From positions 1 to 12,512 of the forward strand of contig CAMIXP010000029.1 in assembly GCA_946402785.1 (NCBI GenBank): a DNA stretch of 12,512 nt, in the 5' to 3' direction. This DNA is from an uncultured Caryophanales bacterium (GTDB lineage Bacteria > Bacillota_I > Bacilli_A > RF39 > UBA660). This document shows positions 6,416 to 12,512 of this stretch, one piece after another. The translations under genes were made by a program, and so were the position numbers. The notes beneath the pieces are model-generated. The model made no database searches and was not told where the DNA came from. It worked only from the letters and a program-made list of their open reading frames with translations. Every line of letters starts with the position of its first letter. The first letter of the stretch is position 1.

Positions 6416-6715
6416 ATGGAAACTTTTGTTAGTATCGTTTTACCAGTCATCTTATATATCGTTGCTATCGTATTATTAATTGTTTTAACCATCGTTGGAT
6501 TACGTTTGATTAAGATTCTTGATAAAGTAGATAAAGTGGTAGATAATGTTGACGAAAAAGTGAATACTTTGAATGAAGCATTTGCTGTTATTAAGAGAGC
6601 ATCTGATGGTATTTCAAGTATTACAGATAATTTTGTTTTTGCAGCAACATCTGCTATTTCAAAATTATTTGGAAAATTTAAAGGAAATTATAAGGAGGAA
6701 GAAGATTATGAGTAA
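6416..6715 (+). CDS. DUF948 (YtxG-like) membrane protein
   Basis: This 99-residue protein has one N-terminal transmembrane helix (about 4-30, rich in Val/Ile/Leu), followed by a helical coiled-coil-like region with heptad Val/Leu spacing (KILDKVDKVVDNVDEKVNTL, 32-51) and a short charged tail. This is the DUF948 layout. The start at 6416 follows AAAGGAG with a 6-base gap; an in-frame ATG 15 codons upstream lies inside the previous gene and is unlikely. Its last 8 bases overlap the next gene, YtxH, and this pairing is the same as in the Bacillus ytxG-ytxH operon, where the proteins are linked to general stress. The biochemical role is unknown. Membrane location is clear from the sequence. Confidence 0.88.
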   Translation: METFVSIVLPVILYIVAIVLLIVLTIVGLRLIKILDKVDKVVDNVDEKVNTLNEAFAVIKRASDGISSITDNFVFAATSAISKLFGKFKGNYKEEEDYE

Positions 6716-7106
6716 ATCAGGAATTGAAAAATTTATCGCAGGAGCAGCTCTAGGAGTTGGATTAGGAGTATTATTTGCTCCAAAGTCTGGAGAAGAAACT
6801 AGAAAGGATCTTAAAAAGAAACTAGATGAATTAGTTGATCAAGCAAAGAATATTGATATTGAAGAAGTTAAAAAGGACATCATGAGAAGAGTAGAAGATA
6901 TCAAAATGGAATTAGTAGATCTAGATAAAGAAAAAGCTCTAGAAATTGCTAAAGAAAAAGGAGAAGCTCTTAAAGCAAAAGCTCAAGAATTAGTTGAACT
7001 TGCTAAAGAAAAAGGTACTCCTGTATTAAAGAAGACTGCTAATGATGTTTTAGATAATGTTATTAAGGTATCTAAAGAAACTCAAAAGAAATTAGCTGGT
7101 AAATAA
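6708..7106 (+). CDS. YtxH-domain protein
   Basis: This 132-residue protein begins with a Gly/Ala-rich transmembrane hairpin-like helix ending in the family hallmark FAPKSGEETR (residues 23-32). A long Lys/Glu-rich amphipathic helix (about 33-130) follows, likely coiled coil. YtxH proteins are small membrane-anchored proteins of unclear function, seen in stress operons and near division genes. The ATG at 6708 is favoured because AGGAGG lies 9 bases upstream; an earlier in-frame ATG at 6573 is within the DUF948 gene in another frame. The 8-base overlap with DUF948 implies translational coupling. It is the last gene of the envelope operon. Confidence 0.92.
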   Translation: MSKSGIEKFIAGAALGVGLGVLFAPKSGEETRKDLKKKLDELVDQAKNIDIEEVKKDIMRRVEDIKMELVDLDKEKALEIAKEKGEALKAKAQELVELAKEKGTPVLKKTANDVLDNVIKVSKETQKKLAGK

Positions 7107-7132
7107 AAAGTCAAATCACTTTGACTTTTTTT
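7105..7132 (+). terminator. Intrinsic terminator of the envelope operon
   Basis: AAAAAGTCAAA (7105-7115), loop TCAC, TTTGACTTTTT (7120-7130) form an 11-bp perfect stem ending in seven T. It starts within the ytxH stop codon. Confidence 0.9.
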
Positions 7133-7149
7133 CTTTGGCATGTTATATT
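7121..7149 (+). promoter_or_regulatory. Promoter of the tyrosine T-box operon
   Basis: -35 TTGACT (7121-7126), 17-base spacer, -10 TATATT (7144-7149) preceded by an extended TG at 7141-7142. The -35 lies in the descending arm of the ytxH terminator. Initiation near 7156 places the T-box stem I at the very 5' end of the RNA. Confidence 0.7.
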
Positions 7150-7164
7150 ATCTATGTGATTTTT

Positions 7165-7359
7165 GATGACTCACATCTTAGTAGTAATTATGTTTTGAAT
7201 AGAGACTTAGTGGTTGGTGGAAACTAAGAGAATATAATTTATGAATTACAATGTGATGAGAAAAACGTTAACTGCGTTAAAGTTTTAAGTGCATGTTTCG
7301 ACATGAAGTAAGGTGGTACCGCGAGAATTCGTCCTTAGGATGAGTTTTCGCGTTTTTTT
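7165..7359 (+). promoter_or_regulatory. Tyrosine-specific T-box leader
   Basis: The leader senses uncharged tRNA-Tyr. Stem I base CACAT (7172-7176) pairs with ATGTG (7251-7255). An AGTA motif of the specifier loop is at 7183-7186, and the specifier codon UAC (Tyr) is at 7247-7249, followed by A. The distal hairpin is CTTAGT (7205-7210), loop GGTTGGTGGAA, ACTAAG (7223-7228). A second hairpin (7262-7286) and a CATGT-TTCG-ACATG hairpin (7292-7305) follow. The T-box core AAGGTGGTACCGCG (7310-7323) forms the antiterminator: AAGG pairs with CCTT (7333-7336), GCG pairs with CGT (7330-7332), and the bulge UGGU (7314-7317) pairs with tRNA 3' ACCA. The alternative fold is the terminator at 7320-7359. 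With uncharged tRNA-Tyr bound, transcription should continue into the CYTH and tyrS genes. Confidence 0.95.
7320..7359 (+). terminator. Conditional terminator of the T-box
   Basis: CGCGAGAA (7320-7327) pairs with TTTTCGCG (7345-7352). The inner TTCGTCC pairs with GGATGAG, then seven T follow (7353-7359). It is mutually exclusive with the antiterminator because it uses the GCG and CGTCCTT strands. Confidence 0.92.
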
Positions 7360-7375
7360 ATTGAGGAGGTTTCTT

Positions 7376-7921
7376 ATGCATACTGAATATGAAGTTAGAG
7401 TTTTAGATGTGGATCCAGAAGATATTAAGAAAAGACTTGAAAAAGTACATGCAACATTCTGCTGGGATCATGTTCAAAAACGATATGTTTATGATTTTAA
7501 ACCGAAAGAAGAGAATAAATGGATTCGTTTAAGAACCAATGGAGAAAAGACTACTTTGACAATTAAGAATCTTGTTTCTTCTCAAATGGATGGAACTCAA
7601 GAATTAGAAATTGAAGTGGATTCATTTGAAAGAACTAATTTAATCTTAAAGGAACTTGGTTATGAAGCAAAAGGATATCAAGAGAATCGTAGAATTCAAT
7701 ATGATTTAAATGGAGTAGAGGTTGATATTGATTATTGGCCTATGATTCCTACTTATATTGAAATTGAAGGACAGAGTGAAGATGCTGTGTACCACGCTTT
7801 ATCTGTATTAGGTTTTGAAAAAGAAGATGCTACTTCTAGAGATGTAGAAGGTATCTATCTAGATTATGGATATGATTTAAAAGATATTTATGAATTGAAA
7901 TTAGAGGAGGAAAGAAAATGA
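7376..7921 (+). CDS. CYTH-domain protein (class IV adenylate cyclase / triphosphatase-like)
   Basis: This 181-residue protein has the triphosphate tunnel layout. The N-terminal metal-binding signature is E4-Y-E6-V-R8 (ExExR, a variant of ExExK). Basic residues R51 and R53 (WIRLR) and K58/K64 would bind phosphate. Acidic strands ELEIEV (76-81) and VEVDIDYWP (114-122), and YIEIEG (127-132), would line the tunnel and bind Mg2+ or Mn2+. Family members act on ATP, thiamine triphosphate or inorganic triphosphate; the substrate here cannot be decided. GAGGAGG precedes the ATG at 7376; an in-frame ATG at 7313 lies in the T-box itself and is rejected. Its stop overlaps the tyrS start (ATGA), so it is controlled by tRNA-Tyr charging with tyrS, which is an odd partnership for this family. 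Confidence 0.85.
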   Translation: MHTEYEVRVLDVDPEDIKKRLEKVHATFCWDHVQKRYVYDFKPKEENKWIRLRTNGEKTTLTIKNLVSSQMDGTQELEIEVDSFERTNLILKELGYEAKGYQENRRIQYDLNGVEVDIDYWPMIPTYIEIEGQSEDAVYHALSVLGFEKEDATSRDVEGIYLDYGYDLKDIYELKLEEERK

Positions 7922-9150
7922 CATTTTTTGAAGAATTACAATGGAGAGGTTTAGTTAAGGATGTTGCAGGAGATGACATCGCTGATAAATTAAATAATGA
8001 GAAAGTTACGTTTTACTGGGGAACAGATCCTACAGCAGATTCTCTACACTTAGGACATTATTCTAGTTTGGTAACTGCTAAGAGACTTGCTAAATATGGA
8101 CATCATCCTATTTTATTATGTGGAGGAGCTACCGGACTTATTGGAGATCCTAGACCTACTGCTGAAAGAGAAATCATTTCTAAAGAAAAATTAAATCAAA
8201 ACTTAGAGGGAATTAAAGCTCAAGTTAATAAGATTTTTGATGGAAAAGCAGAAGTTGTTAATAACTATGATTGGTTTAGAGGTTATGAATTTACAGATGT
8301 TTTAAGAGATATTGGTAAATATATTACCGTTAATTATATGCTTGATAAGGATATTATTAAAAGAAGATTAGAGACAGGTATTACATTCGCAGAATTTGCT
8401 TATATGTTAATTCAAGGATATGATTTCCTATGGTTATATGAAAATAAGAATTGTATTATGCAAGTAGAAGGATCTGATCAATGGGGTAATATTACAACGG
8501 GTATTGATTTAATTAAAAAGAAAACAGGAAAAGATGCTTATGCTTTTACGATGCCACTTGTACTTGATAAATATGGTAATAAGTTTGGTAAAAGTGAAGG
8601 AAATGCTTTATGGTTAGATGAGTCTAAAACATCTGCTTATGAGTTATATCAATACTTAATTAATGTAGATGATGAAATGGTTATTGATTATTTAAAAATC
8701 TTTACTTTCTTAAGTGTAGAGGAGATTCTTGATCTTGAAAAGAAACATAAAGAACAACCTGAATTACGTGAGGCTCATAAAGCATTAGCTCGTGAAATCA
8801 TTTGTGATCTACACGGAAAAGAATCATATGAAGAAGCTGTTAAGATTAGTGAAAGTTTATTTAGTGGAGATATTAAGAACTTTACTTCTAAAGATGTAGA
8901 TGTTGCGTTTAAAGGATTAGATCCATTTGTAATTCATGAAGATTTCAATATTGTAGACTTACTTGTTAATAGTGGAATTTGTTCTAGTAAGAGAGAAGCA
9001 AGAGAGTTTGTTTCTAATTCTTCTATTACTGTTAATGGAGAAAAGGTTACCGATTTAGAATTTGTTCTTACGAAAGATCAATGTATTGATTCTAAATATG
9101 TGGTTGTTCGCAGAGGTAAGAAAAAGTACTTTGTAGGTATTTATCAATAA
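7918..9150 (+). CDS. tyrS: Tyrosyl-tRNA synthetase
   Basis: This 410-residue class I enzyme charges tRNA-Tyr with tyrosine in the cytosol. The Rossmann catalytic domain carries the HIGH-type motif HLGH (44-47, in DPTADSLHLGH), GSDQWGN (185-191) for tyrosine binding and the KMSKS-type loop KFGKS (222-226). An all-helical anticodon domain follows, and the C-terminal S4 RNA-binding domain (about 345-410) contains SSKREAREFV and NGEKV. The length is normal. The segment before HIGH reads YWGTDPTAD, where Bacillus and E. coli enzymes usually have YCGFDPTAD, so Trp34 and Thr36 replace Cys and Phe near the active site. The gene overlaps the CYTH stop by 4 bases and has GAGGAGG upstream. The UAC-specific T-box ahead of the operon confirms the amino acid. 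Confidence 0.97.
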   Translation: MTFFEELQWRGLVKDVAGDDIADKLNNEKVTFYWGTDPTADSLHLGHYSSLVTAKRLAKYGHHPILLCGGATGLIGDPRPTAEREIISKEKLNQNLEGIKAQVNKIFDGKAEVVNNYDWFRGYEFTDVLRDIGKYITVNYMLDKDIIKRRLETGITFAEFAYMLIQGYDFLWLYENKNCIMQVEGSDQWGNITTGIDLIKKKTGKDAYAFTMPLVLDKYGNKFGKSEGNALWLDESKTSAYELYQYLINVDDEMVIDYLKIFTFLSVEEILDLEKKHKEQPELREAHKALAREIICDLHGKESYEEAVKISESLFSGDIKNFTSKDVDVAFKGLDPFVIHEDFNIVDLLVNSGICSSKREAREFVSNSSITVNGEKVTDLEFVLTKDQCIDSKYVVVRRGKKKYFVGIYQ

Positions 9151-9178
9151 GAAAATATATTTTATATTTTCTTTTTTT
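9151..9178 (+). terminator. Intrinsic terminator after tyrS
   Basis: GAAAATATA (9151-9159), loop TTT, TATATTTTC (9163-9171), then seven T. The stem is perfect but almost all A/T, so its strength is uncertain. Confidence 0.7.
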
Positions 9179-9191
9179 ATTGTTGAAAATT

Positions 9192-9200
9192 TGATAAAAT
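9192..9200 (+). promoter_or_regulatory. Extended -10 promoter for the beta-propeller operon
   Basis: TGaTAAAAT gives an extended -10. A rival is TATGAT at 9204-9209 with TTGAAA at 9183-9188, but that spacing is only 15. GGGAGG follows at 9211-9216. Confidence 0.45.
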
Positions 9201-9222
9201 GATTATGATAGGGAGGCGTTTT

Positions 9223-10422
9223 ATGAATCGTAAAAGAGTTAAAAAACTACGAATGATTTCTTATGTTTGTATTGCGATTTTACTTTGTGAATTCTTATAT
9301 GTTGGATATCATCTTTTGTACCGTAATGAAACGTCTGTTTATTTTGAAGGTATTAATGCGGTTATTTCAACAGATAAAGAGTATATTACAGTTGGTAGTA
9401 ATAATGATAATGATCATTTTTATGAGAAAGCAAAGATATCTATTTATGATTTAAATCGTGTAAAAACATTTGAAAAATTATATAACGTTGGATATAACAG
9501 TTCTTTCTTTGGAGTTGTGAAAGATGGAGATTCGACTGTTGCAATTGGTAGTTATGAAAAGACAGAACAACAACATTCTAATTCTGTAAGAAGTGCTCTT
9601 ATTGTGAAGTATGATAAAGATGGAAACCTTGTTTTTGAAAGTGATTTTGGAATGCTTGATAATTCAAAATTTACCAGTATTGTTGTAGGAGAAGATGCTT
9701 ATTATGTAACTGGTCAAACGATTTATCGTAATACCAAGATTGGTAATAAAGAAGGAGGAGCTATTCTTGCGAAATATAGTAAGGATGGGGAACTTCTTTG
9801 GTATCAAAGTTATGGTAGTAATAAGAGTGCTATCTTTAATGATTTATTGATCGTAGATGGATACATCTATGTAGTTGGTACTGATAGTAATTATATTGGG
9901 ATTATTGTCAAATATGATTTAGATGGTAATTATATTACTTATAATGATTATAAAGTAACGGATTCTATTGGATTTAGTGACATTGTTTCTGCGAATGGAT
10001 TTATTTATGTTTGTGGAGCTTTAAGGAGAGAAAATGATAATAATGATGCGATGATTGTTCGTTATAATTATGATTGTAGATACATTGATCAAGCTGTTTA
10101 TACGGGATCTGGTATTGAAAGATTTAATAAGATGATTGTGGATGACCAAGATCATTTAGTTGCGATTGGTACGATGGCTGTTGCACAGGAAAAAAGTGGT
10201 ATTAGTGAATACAACTATGATGGAATTCTTGCTAAATATGATTTTAATTTGAAATATATTGCGGCTACTTCTTATGGAACCGATCGTGATGATTTCTTCA
10301 ATGATATTATATTTCATGATGATGAATATTTAATTGCAGGGTATTCTTTCTATGATAATGGAAGTTATATGAGTAAATTTATTCGTTATAGTAAAGCTTT
10401 GAAAGTGTTAGGTGTTGAGTGA
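9223..10422 (+). CDS. Membrane-anchored beta-propeller-like protein
   Basis: The product has 399 residues. A Lys/Arg-rich N-terminus (3-10) is followed by one transmembrane helix (about 11-32), so the rest should be outside the cell (positive-inside rule). The extracellular part consists of about seven degenerate repeats of 45-55 residues with the pattern hydrophobic strand, D-x-hydrophobic-YVVG, then IVKYDxDGN, then an aromatic strand. Clear copies are LIVKYDKDGNLVF, ILAKYSKDGELLWYQSYG, IIVKYDLDGNY, MIVRYNYDCRY and ILAKYDFNLKYIAATSYG. This fits a beta-propeller such as the WD40-like/delta-60 types, used for binding rather than catalysis. The start at 9223 is set by GGGAGG 6 bases upstream; an earlier in-frame ATG at 9199 lies before this site. 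It is first in an operon with a phosphatase (1-base overlap) and a membrane peptidase-like protein. The ligand is unknown. Confidence 0.8.
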   Translation: MNRKRVKKLRMISYVCIAILLCEFLYVGYHLLYRNETSVYFEGINAVISTDKEYITVGSNNDNDHFYEKAKISIYDLNRVKTFEKLYNVGYNSSFFGVVKDGDSTVAIGSYEKTEQQHSNSVRSALIVKYDKDGNLVFESDFGMLDNSKFTSIVVGEDAYYVTGQTIYRNTKIGNKEGGAILAKYSKDGELLWYQSYGSNKSAIFNDLLIVDGYIYVVGTDSNYIGIIVKYDLDGNYITYNDYKVTDSIGFSDIVSANGFIYVCGALRRENDNNDAMIVRYNYDCRYIDQAVYTGSGIERFNKMIVDDQDHLVAIGTMAVAQEKSGISEYNYDGILAKYDFNLKYIAATSYGTDRDDFFNDIIFHDDEYLIAGYSFYDNGSYMSKFIRYSKALKVLGVE

Positions 10423-10955
10423 TGAAGGTAACGCTTGTGAGACATGCGGAGACAGAAGAGAATTTTTTAGGTCATATTCAAGGCAGAAGTAATCCTTTAT
10501 TGAATGATACCGGGAGAAGACAAGTCTTACGATTAAAAAATAAATTATCTGATTTAAAGTATGATTTGTGTTTCACGTCTCCACTAATTAGAAGTTTTGA
10601 AACTGCTTTGGTGTTAGTTGGAGACCGTGTGGAGATTCAAAGAGATGATCGAATCATTGAAAGAGAAATGGGAGAATTGGAAGGTAGACCTAAAGAAGAG
10701 TATAATGCTTTTCAATTTTGGAATTATGATAAGAATCGTTCTGATTATGGAATTGAACCTATTCGAGATCTTTTTCAAAGATGTGAAAATTTTTTAGATG
10801 AATTAAAAGAAAAATATCCAGATAAGTCTATTATGATTGTGACTCATTCTGGACCATATCGTGCTTTAAGGCATTTGTTAAAGGGAGACGAACTAAAAGG
10901 GAATCTGTTGGATGGTAAAATAGAAAACTGTTCTTGTGAAGAGTTTGAAATCTAG
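10422..10955 (+). CDS. Histidine phosphatase (phosphoglycerate mutase-like)
   Basis: The 177-residue product is a branch-1 histidine phosphatase. The catalytic core is complete: R7-H8 in VRHAETEEN, with His8 as the phospho-acceptor, R57 in SPLIRSFETA, the acid E82 in REMGELEG, and the second His142 in VTHSGPYRAL. It has no signal peptide, so it is cytosolic. The start is taken as ATG 10422, with AGGTG 7 bases upstream; it overlaps the preceding stop by one base (TGATG). A GTG at 10419 is in frame but too close to that site. Family members act on phosphosugars, nucleotides, cofactors or phosphoproteins; the substrate here cannot be read. It is sandwiched between two membrane proteins with external domains. 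Confidence 0.92.
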   Translation: MKVTLVRHAETEENFLGHIQGRSNPLLNDTGRRQVLRLKNKLSDLKYDLCFTSPLIRSFETALVLVGDRVEIQRDDRIIEREMGELEGRPKEEYNAFQFWNYDKNRSDYGIEPIRDLFQRCENFLDELKEKYPDKSIMIVTHSGPYRALRHLLKGDELKGNLLDGKIENCSCEEFEI

Positions 10956-10963
10956 GTGATAGG

Positions 10964-12115
10964 ATGGAATGTGGAGATTATGCGCTATCGGGTGTATTGT
11001 ATGCGGTTAAAAACATACTGAATATCATTATGATTATTGCGCCTATTTTAGCGATAGTCTGTTTTTCTCTTGCTCTTATCAAAAGTGTTATGAATCCAGA
11101 TGATAAGAAGAATATTCCAAAACTTAAAAATACAGGAGTTGCTTTATTTGTCGTTTTTCTAATTCCTGTGATTGTGAATGCTTTTATGGCATTACTTGGT
11201 TCTAATACCCAACTTAGTAGTTGTTGGAACGGATCTAAAAAACCTAGTACTAAAAGTGAATATATTGATCCATATAAAGGAGAGAAACAAACCTTTTTGA
11301 TTGATGCATCTGAATATGAAAAGGGTGTTCCTAAACAACTTTCTTTTGATTGTAAAAGTAGTAAAGTAAAAGCACAATTTTCATGTGAAACTTTAAAAAT
11401 TGTAGAAAACCATTTATATGATTTTGATTACAATACGTTTTCTAGTTATATGAATTCTCATGGAGGAGCCGATGCCTATATTCGTGGATTAGGTGGCGTA
11501 TTCACAAAATATCGTGATTTCCATGGAAAAGTAAAAACGGTTCGTGAATTTCAAGAAGTATCTGAATATGTATTTGGTTTAATGTATATGTATGGATTTG
11601 ATTATTATAGTGGTTCCAAATACTGTAAATGGGGAGGAAGCTGTGGAGGATACTCTAGTAGTGATGATGCTTTCTATCCTGGAGCCGTTCATCATACGAG
11701 TGATGGGCTAAGTAATCGACTTGACTTTGATGCGTTAATTACTGGTAAGGGTGAAGTTAACATGACTACGAACTGTAACTGGACGGTTGATATGGTCTAC
11801 AATAAAGCAGGAATTTGGCACGGTGGTAAGGGAGCATCTCCTAAATCGATGTGTGCTGGTAGTGTTGTAGAGAGTGTTTCCAATTATCAAGTTGGGGATG
11901 TCATTCATTTTTATCGAAGTGCGATTGATATTCATGATTCATCTACTTGGAATGATTGGTACCATGTTGCTTATGTTGGAGAAGTATATGATGATCATGT
12001 TGTCGTTTATGATGGAGGTAGTTATTTAACAATTAATCGAAATCATAAATGGACCATTAAAAAAAGTGACAAGTCTAATAAACGAGTAGCTTGTCATGTG
12101 ATTGATTTACAATAA
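10964..12115 (+). CDS. Two-helix VirB2/pilin-like membrane module fused to a Cys-rich NlpC/P60-like domain
   Basis: The product has 383 residues. Residues 18-39 and 58-79 are two hydrophobic helices joined by a basic loop (KSVMNPDDKKNIPKLKN, 40-56), the layout of VirB2/TrbC pilin-like proteins, with a characteristic second helix VALFVVFLIPVIVNAFMALLG. Positive loop inside means the long C-terminal part is outside the cell. That part ends in what looks like a papain-fold/NlpC-P60 or CHAP-type domain: Cys271 in NCNWTVDMVYNKAG, then YQVGDVIHFY, His334 in WYHVAYVGEV and Asp350 in YDGGSY as a possible triad. Eight cysteines lie in the outer part, an even number that could form disulfides, unusual for Bacillota. 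A middle region (about 90-260) is unassigned. It follows the phosphatase by 8 bases; AGGTGAT precedes the start. A wall-active or regulatory peptidase is inferred; activity is unproven. Confidence 0.8.
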   Translation: MECGDYALSGVLYAVKNILNIIMIIAPILAIVCFSLALIKSVMNPDDKKNIPKLKNTGVALFVVFLIPVIVNAFMALLGSNTQLSSCWNGSKKPSTKSEYIDPYKGEKQTFLIDASEYEKGVPKQLSFDCKSSKVKAQFSCETLKIVENHLYDFDYNTFSSYMNSHGGADAYIRGLGGVFTKYRDFHGKVKTVREFQEVSEYVFGLMYMYGFDYYSGSKYCKWGGSCGGYSSSDDAFYPGAVHHTSDGLSNRLDFDALITGKGEVNMTTNCNWTVDMVYNKAGIWHGGKGASPKSMCAGSVVESVSNYQVGDVIHFYRSAIDIHDSSTWNDWYHVAYVGEVYDDHVVVYDGGSYLTINRNHKWTIKKSDKSNKRVACHVIDLQ

Positions 12116-12141
12116 AAAAAGGATTAAGCTATCCTTTTTTT
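12114..12141. terminator. Bidirectional intrinsic terminator
   Basis: A7-GGAT (12114-12124), loop TAAGCT, ATCC-T7 (12131-12141) give an 11-bp stem with U-runs on both strands. It serves the plus-strand operon and the convergent acyltransferase gene. Confidence 0.88.
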
Positions 12142-12512
12142 AATTTTATAATAAATTGTATTTACTATGTAAGATAGGATGATTGTTACTATCCATAGTA
12201 GGATGATATTTATCCAAACGTTGTTTGTTTGGGGTAGTATATAAAATAGTAATTTTAAAATAAAAAAGTGGCTTAAATATATTCCAAAAGAAATATCACC
12301 TAGTTTTGTGAGAATACTTTCTTTTGTTTTTCTTTCTGATTGTTTTATAAAAATACAGAATAATAGGGAATAGATACATACCGATACACTTTGTTGTTGG
12401 TCTAAAAATACAAAATGATAATGTATGTATAATAGAACACCTAGTGTGATTGAAATTATCATAGTTCCTAACCATAGTAGTAAACTTGTTGTTTTCTTCC
12501 AAGAAAATGTTA
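12124..12512 (-). CDS. Acyltransferase family 3 (OafA-like) membrane protein, C-terminal part
   Basis: The minus-strand frame is open to the window edge, so only about the last 128 codons are present; the ATG at 12462 is internal, because the upstream codons continue as a hydrophobic helix (SLLLWLGT). The visible part contains three to four transmembrane helices. The segment LGDISFGIYLSHFFILKLL, the typical penultimate region of acyltransferase-3 proteins, is followed by a final helix and a short basic tail (YYKIKKRIA). Full-length family members have about ten helices and transfer acetyl or other acyl groups to sugars of the envelope, such as peptidoglycan or surface polysaccharides. The catalytic N-terminal His region is off the window, so the substrate is unknown. 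It converges with the peptidase-fusion gene and shares its terminator. Confidence 0.85.
   Translation of the reverse strand, partial: TFSWKKTTSLLLWLGTMIISITLGVLLYIHYHFVFLDQQQSVSVCIYSLLFCIFIKQSERKTKESILTKLGDISFGIYLSHFFILKLLFYILPQTNNVWINIILLWIVTIILSYIVNTIYYKIKKRIA

Noticed and set aside
6573..6707. 45-codon N-terminal extension of YtxH
   Set aside because: It overlaps DUF948 in another frame, and AGGAGG directly precedes the YtxH ATG at 6708.
7313..7375. N-terminal extension of the CYTH protein from an ATG at 7313
   Set aside because: This ATG would require a start inside the conserved T-box sequence and terminator; a strong GAGGAGG precedes the ATG at 7376.

Overview
The window is a low-GC, gene-dense chromosomal segment of a walled Gram-positive bacterium (Bacillota). 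The evidence is strong AGGAGG-type ribosome binding sites, a T-box leader, WXG100 proteins, a FemABX wall-bridge enzyme, a DUF948/YtxH pair, and A/T-rich hairpin terminators. TGA is used as a stop, so the code is standard and not the mycoplasma code. The overall style suggests an uncultured gut Bacilli/Erysipelotrichia/RF39-like lineage, but that placement is inference.

Region 1 (1-2201) is the end of a cell-surface/type VII-secretion-like cluster. It holds the 3' part of a Thr/Pro/Gly-repeat cell-wall hydrolase with an NlpC/P60-type Cys-His domain, then three small WXG100-type proteins. The last two have their own promoter, and a bidirectional terminator closes the region. Region 2 (2185-3547, minus strand) is a FemABX-family peptidoglycan bridge aminoacyltransferase, convergent with the WXG100 genes and divergent from trmB. 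Region 3 (3691-4342) is trmB, tRNA m7G46 methyltransferase.

Region 4 (4390-7132) is a four-gene envelope operon: a lipoprotein, a long acidic probably disordered protein with an amphipathic N-terminus and a short hydrophobic/proline motif, a DUF948 (YtxG-like) protein and a YtxH protein. It ends in a strong hairpin terminator whose 3' arm also contains the -35 box of the next promoter. Region 5 (7121-9178) is a complete tyrosine T-box leader (UAC specifier, UGGU bulge, competing antiterminator and terminator) in front of a CYTH-family gene and tyrS, which overlap by ATGA.

Region 6 (9192-12141) is a three-gene operon: a membrane-anchored beta-propeller-like protein, a histidine phosphatase, and a protein joining a VirB2/pilin-like two-helix membrane module to a cysteine-rich, NlpC/P60-like putative peptidase domain. 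Region 7 (12124-12512, minus strand) is the C-terminal end of an OafA-type membrane acyltransferase that runs off the window. Every gap between genes is under 300 bases. No tRNA, rRNA, insertion sequence or CRISPR array was seen. The strongest candidates for something undescribed are the pilin-module/peptidase fusion, the disordered acidic protein, and the hydrolase-WXG100 module at the left edge.
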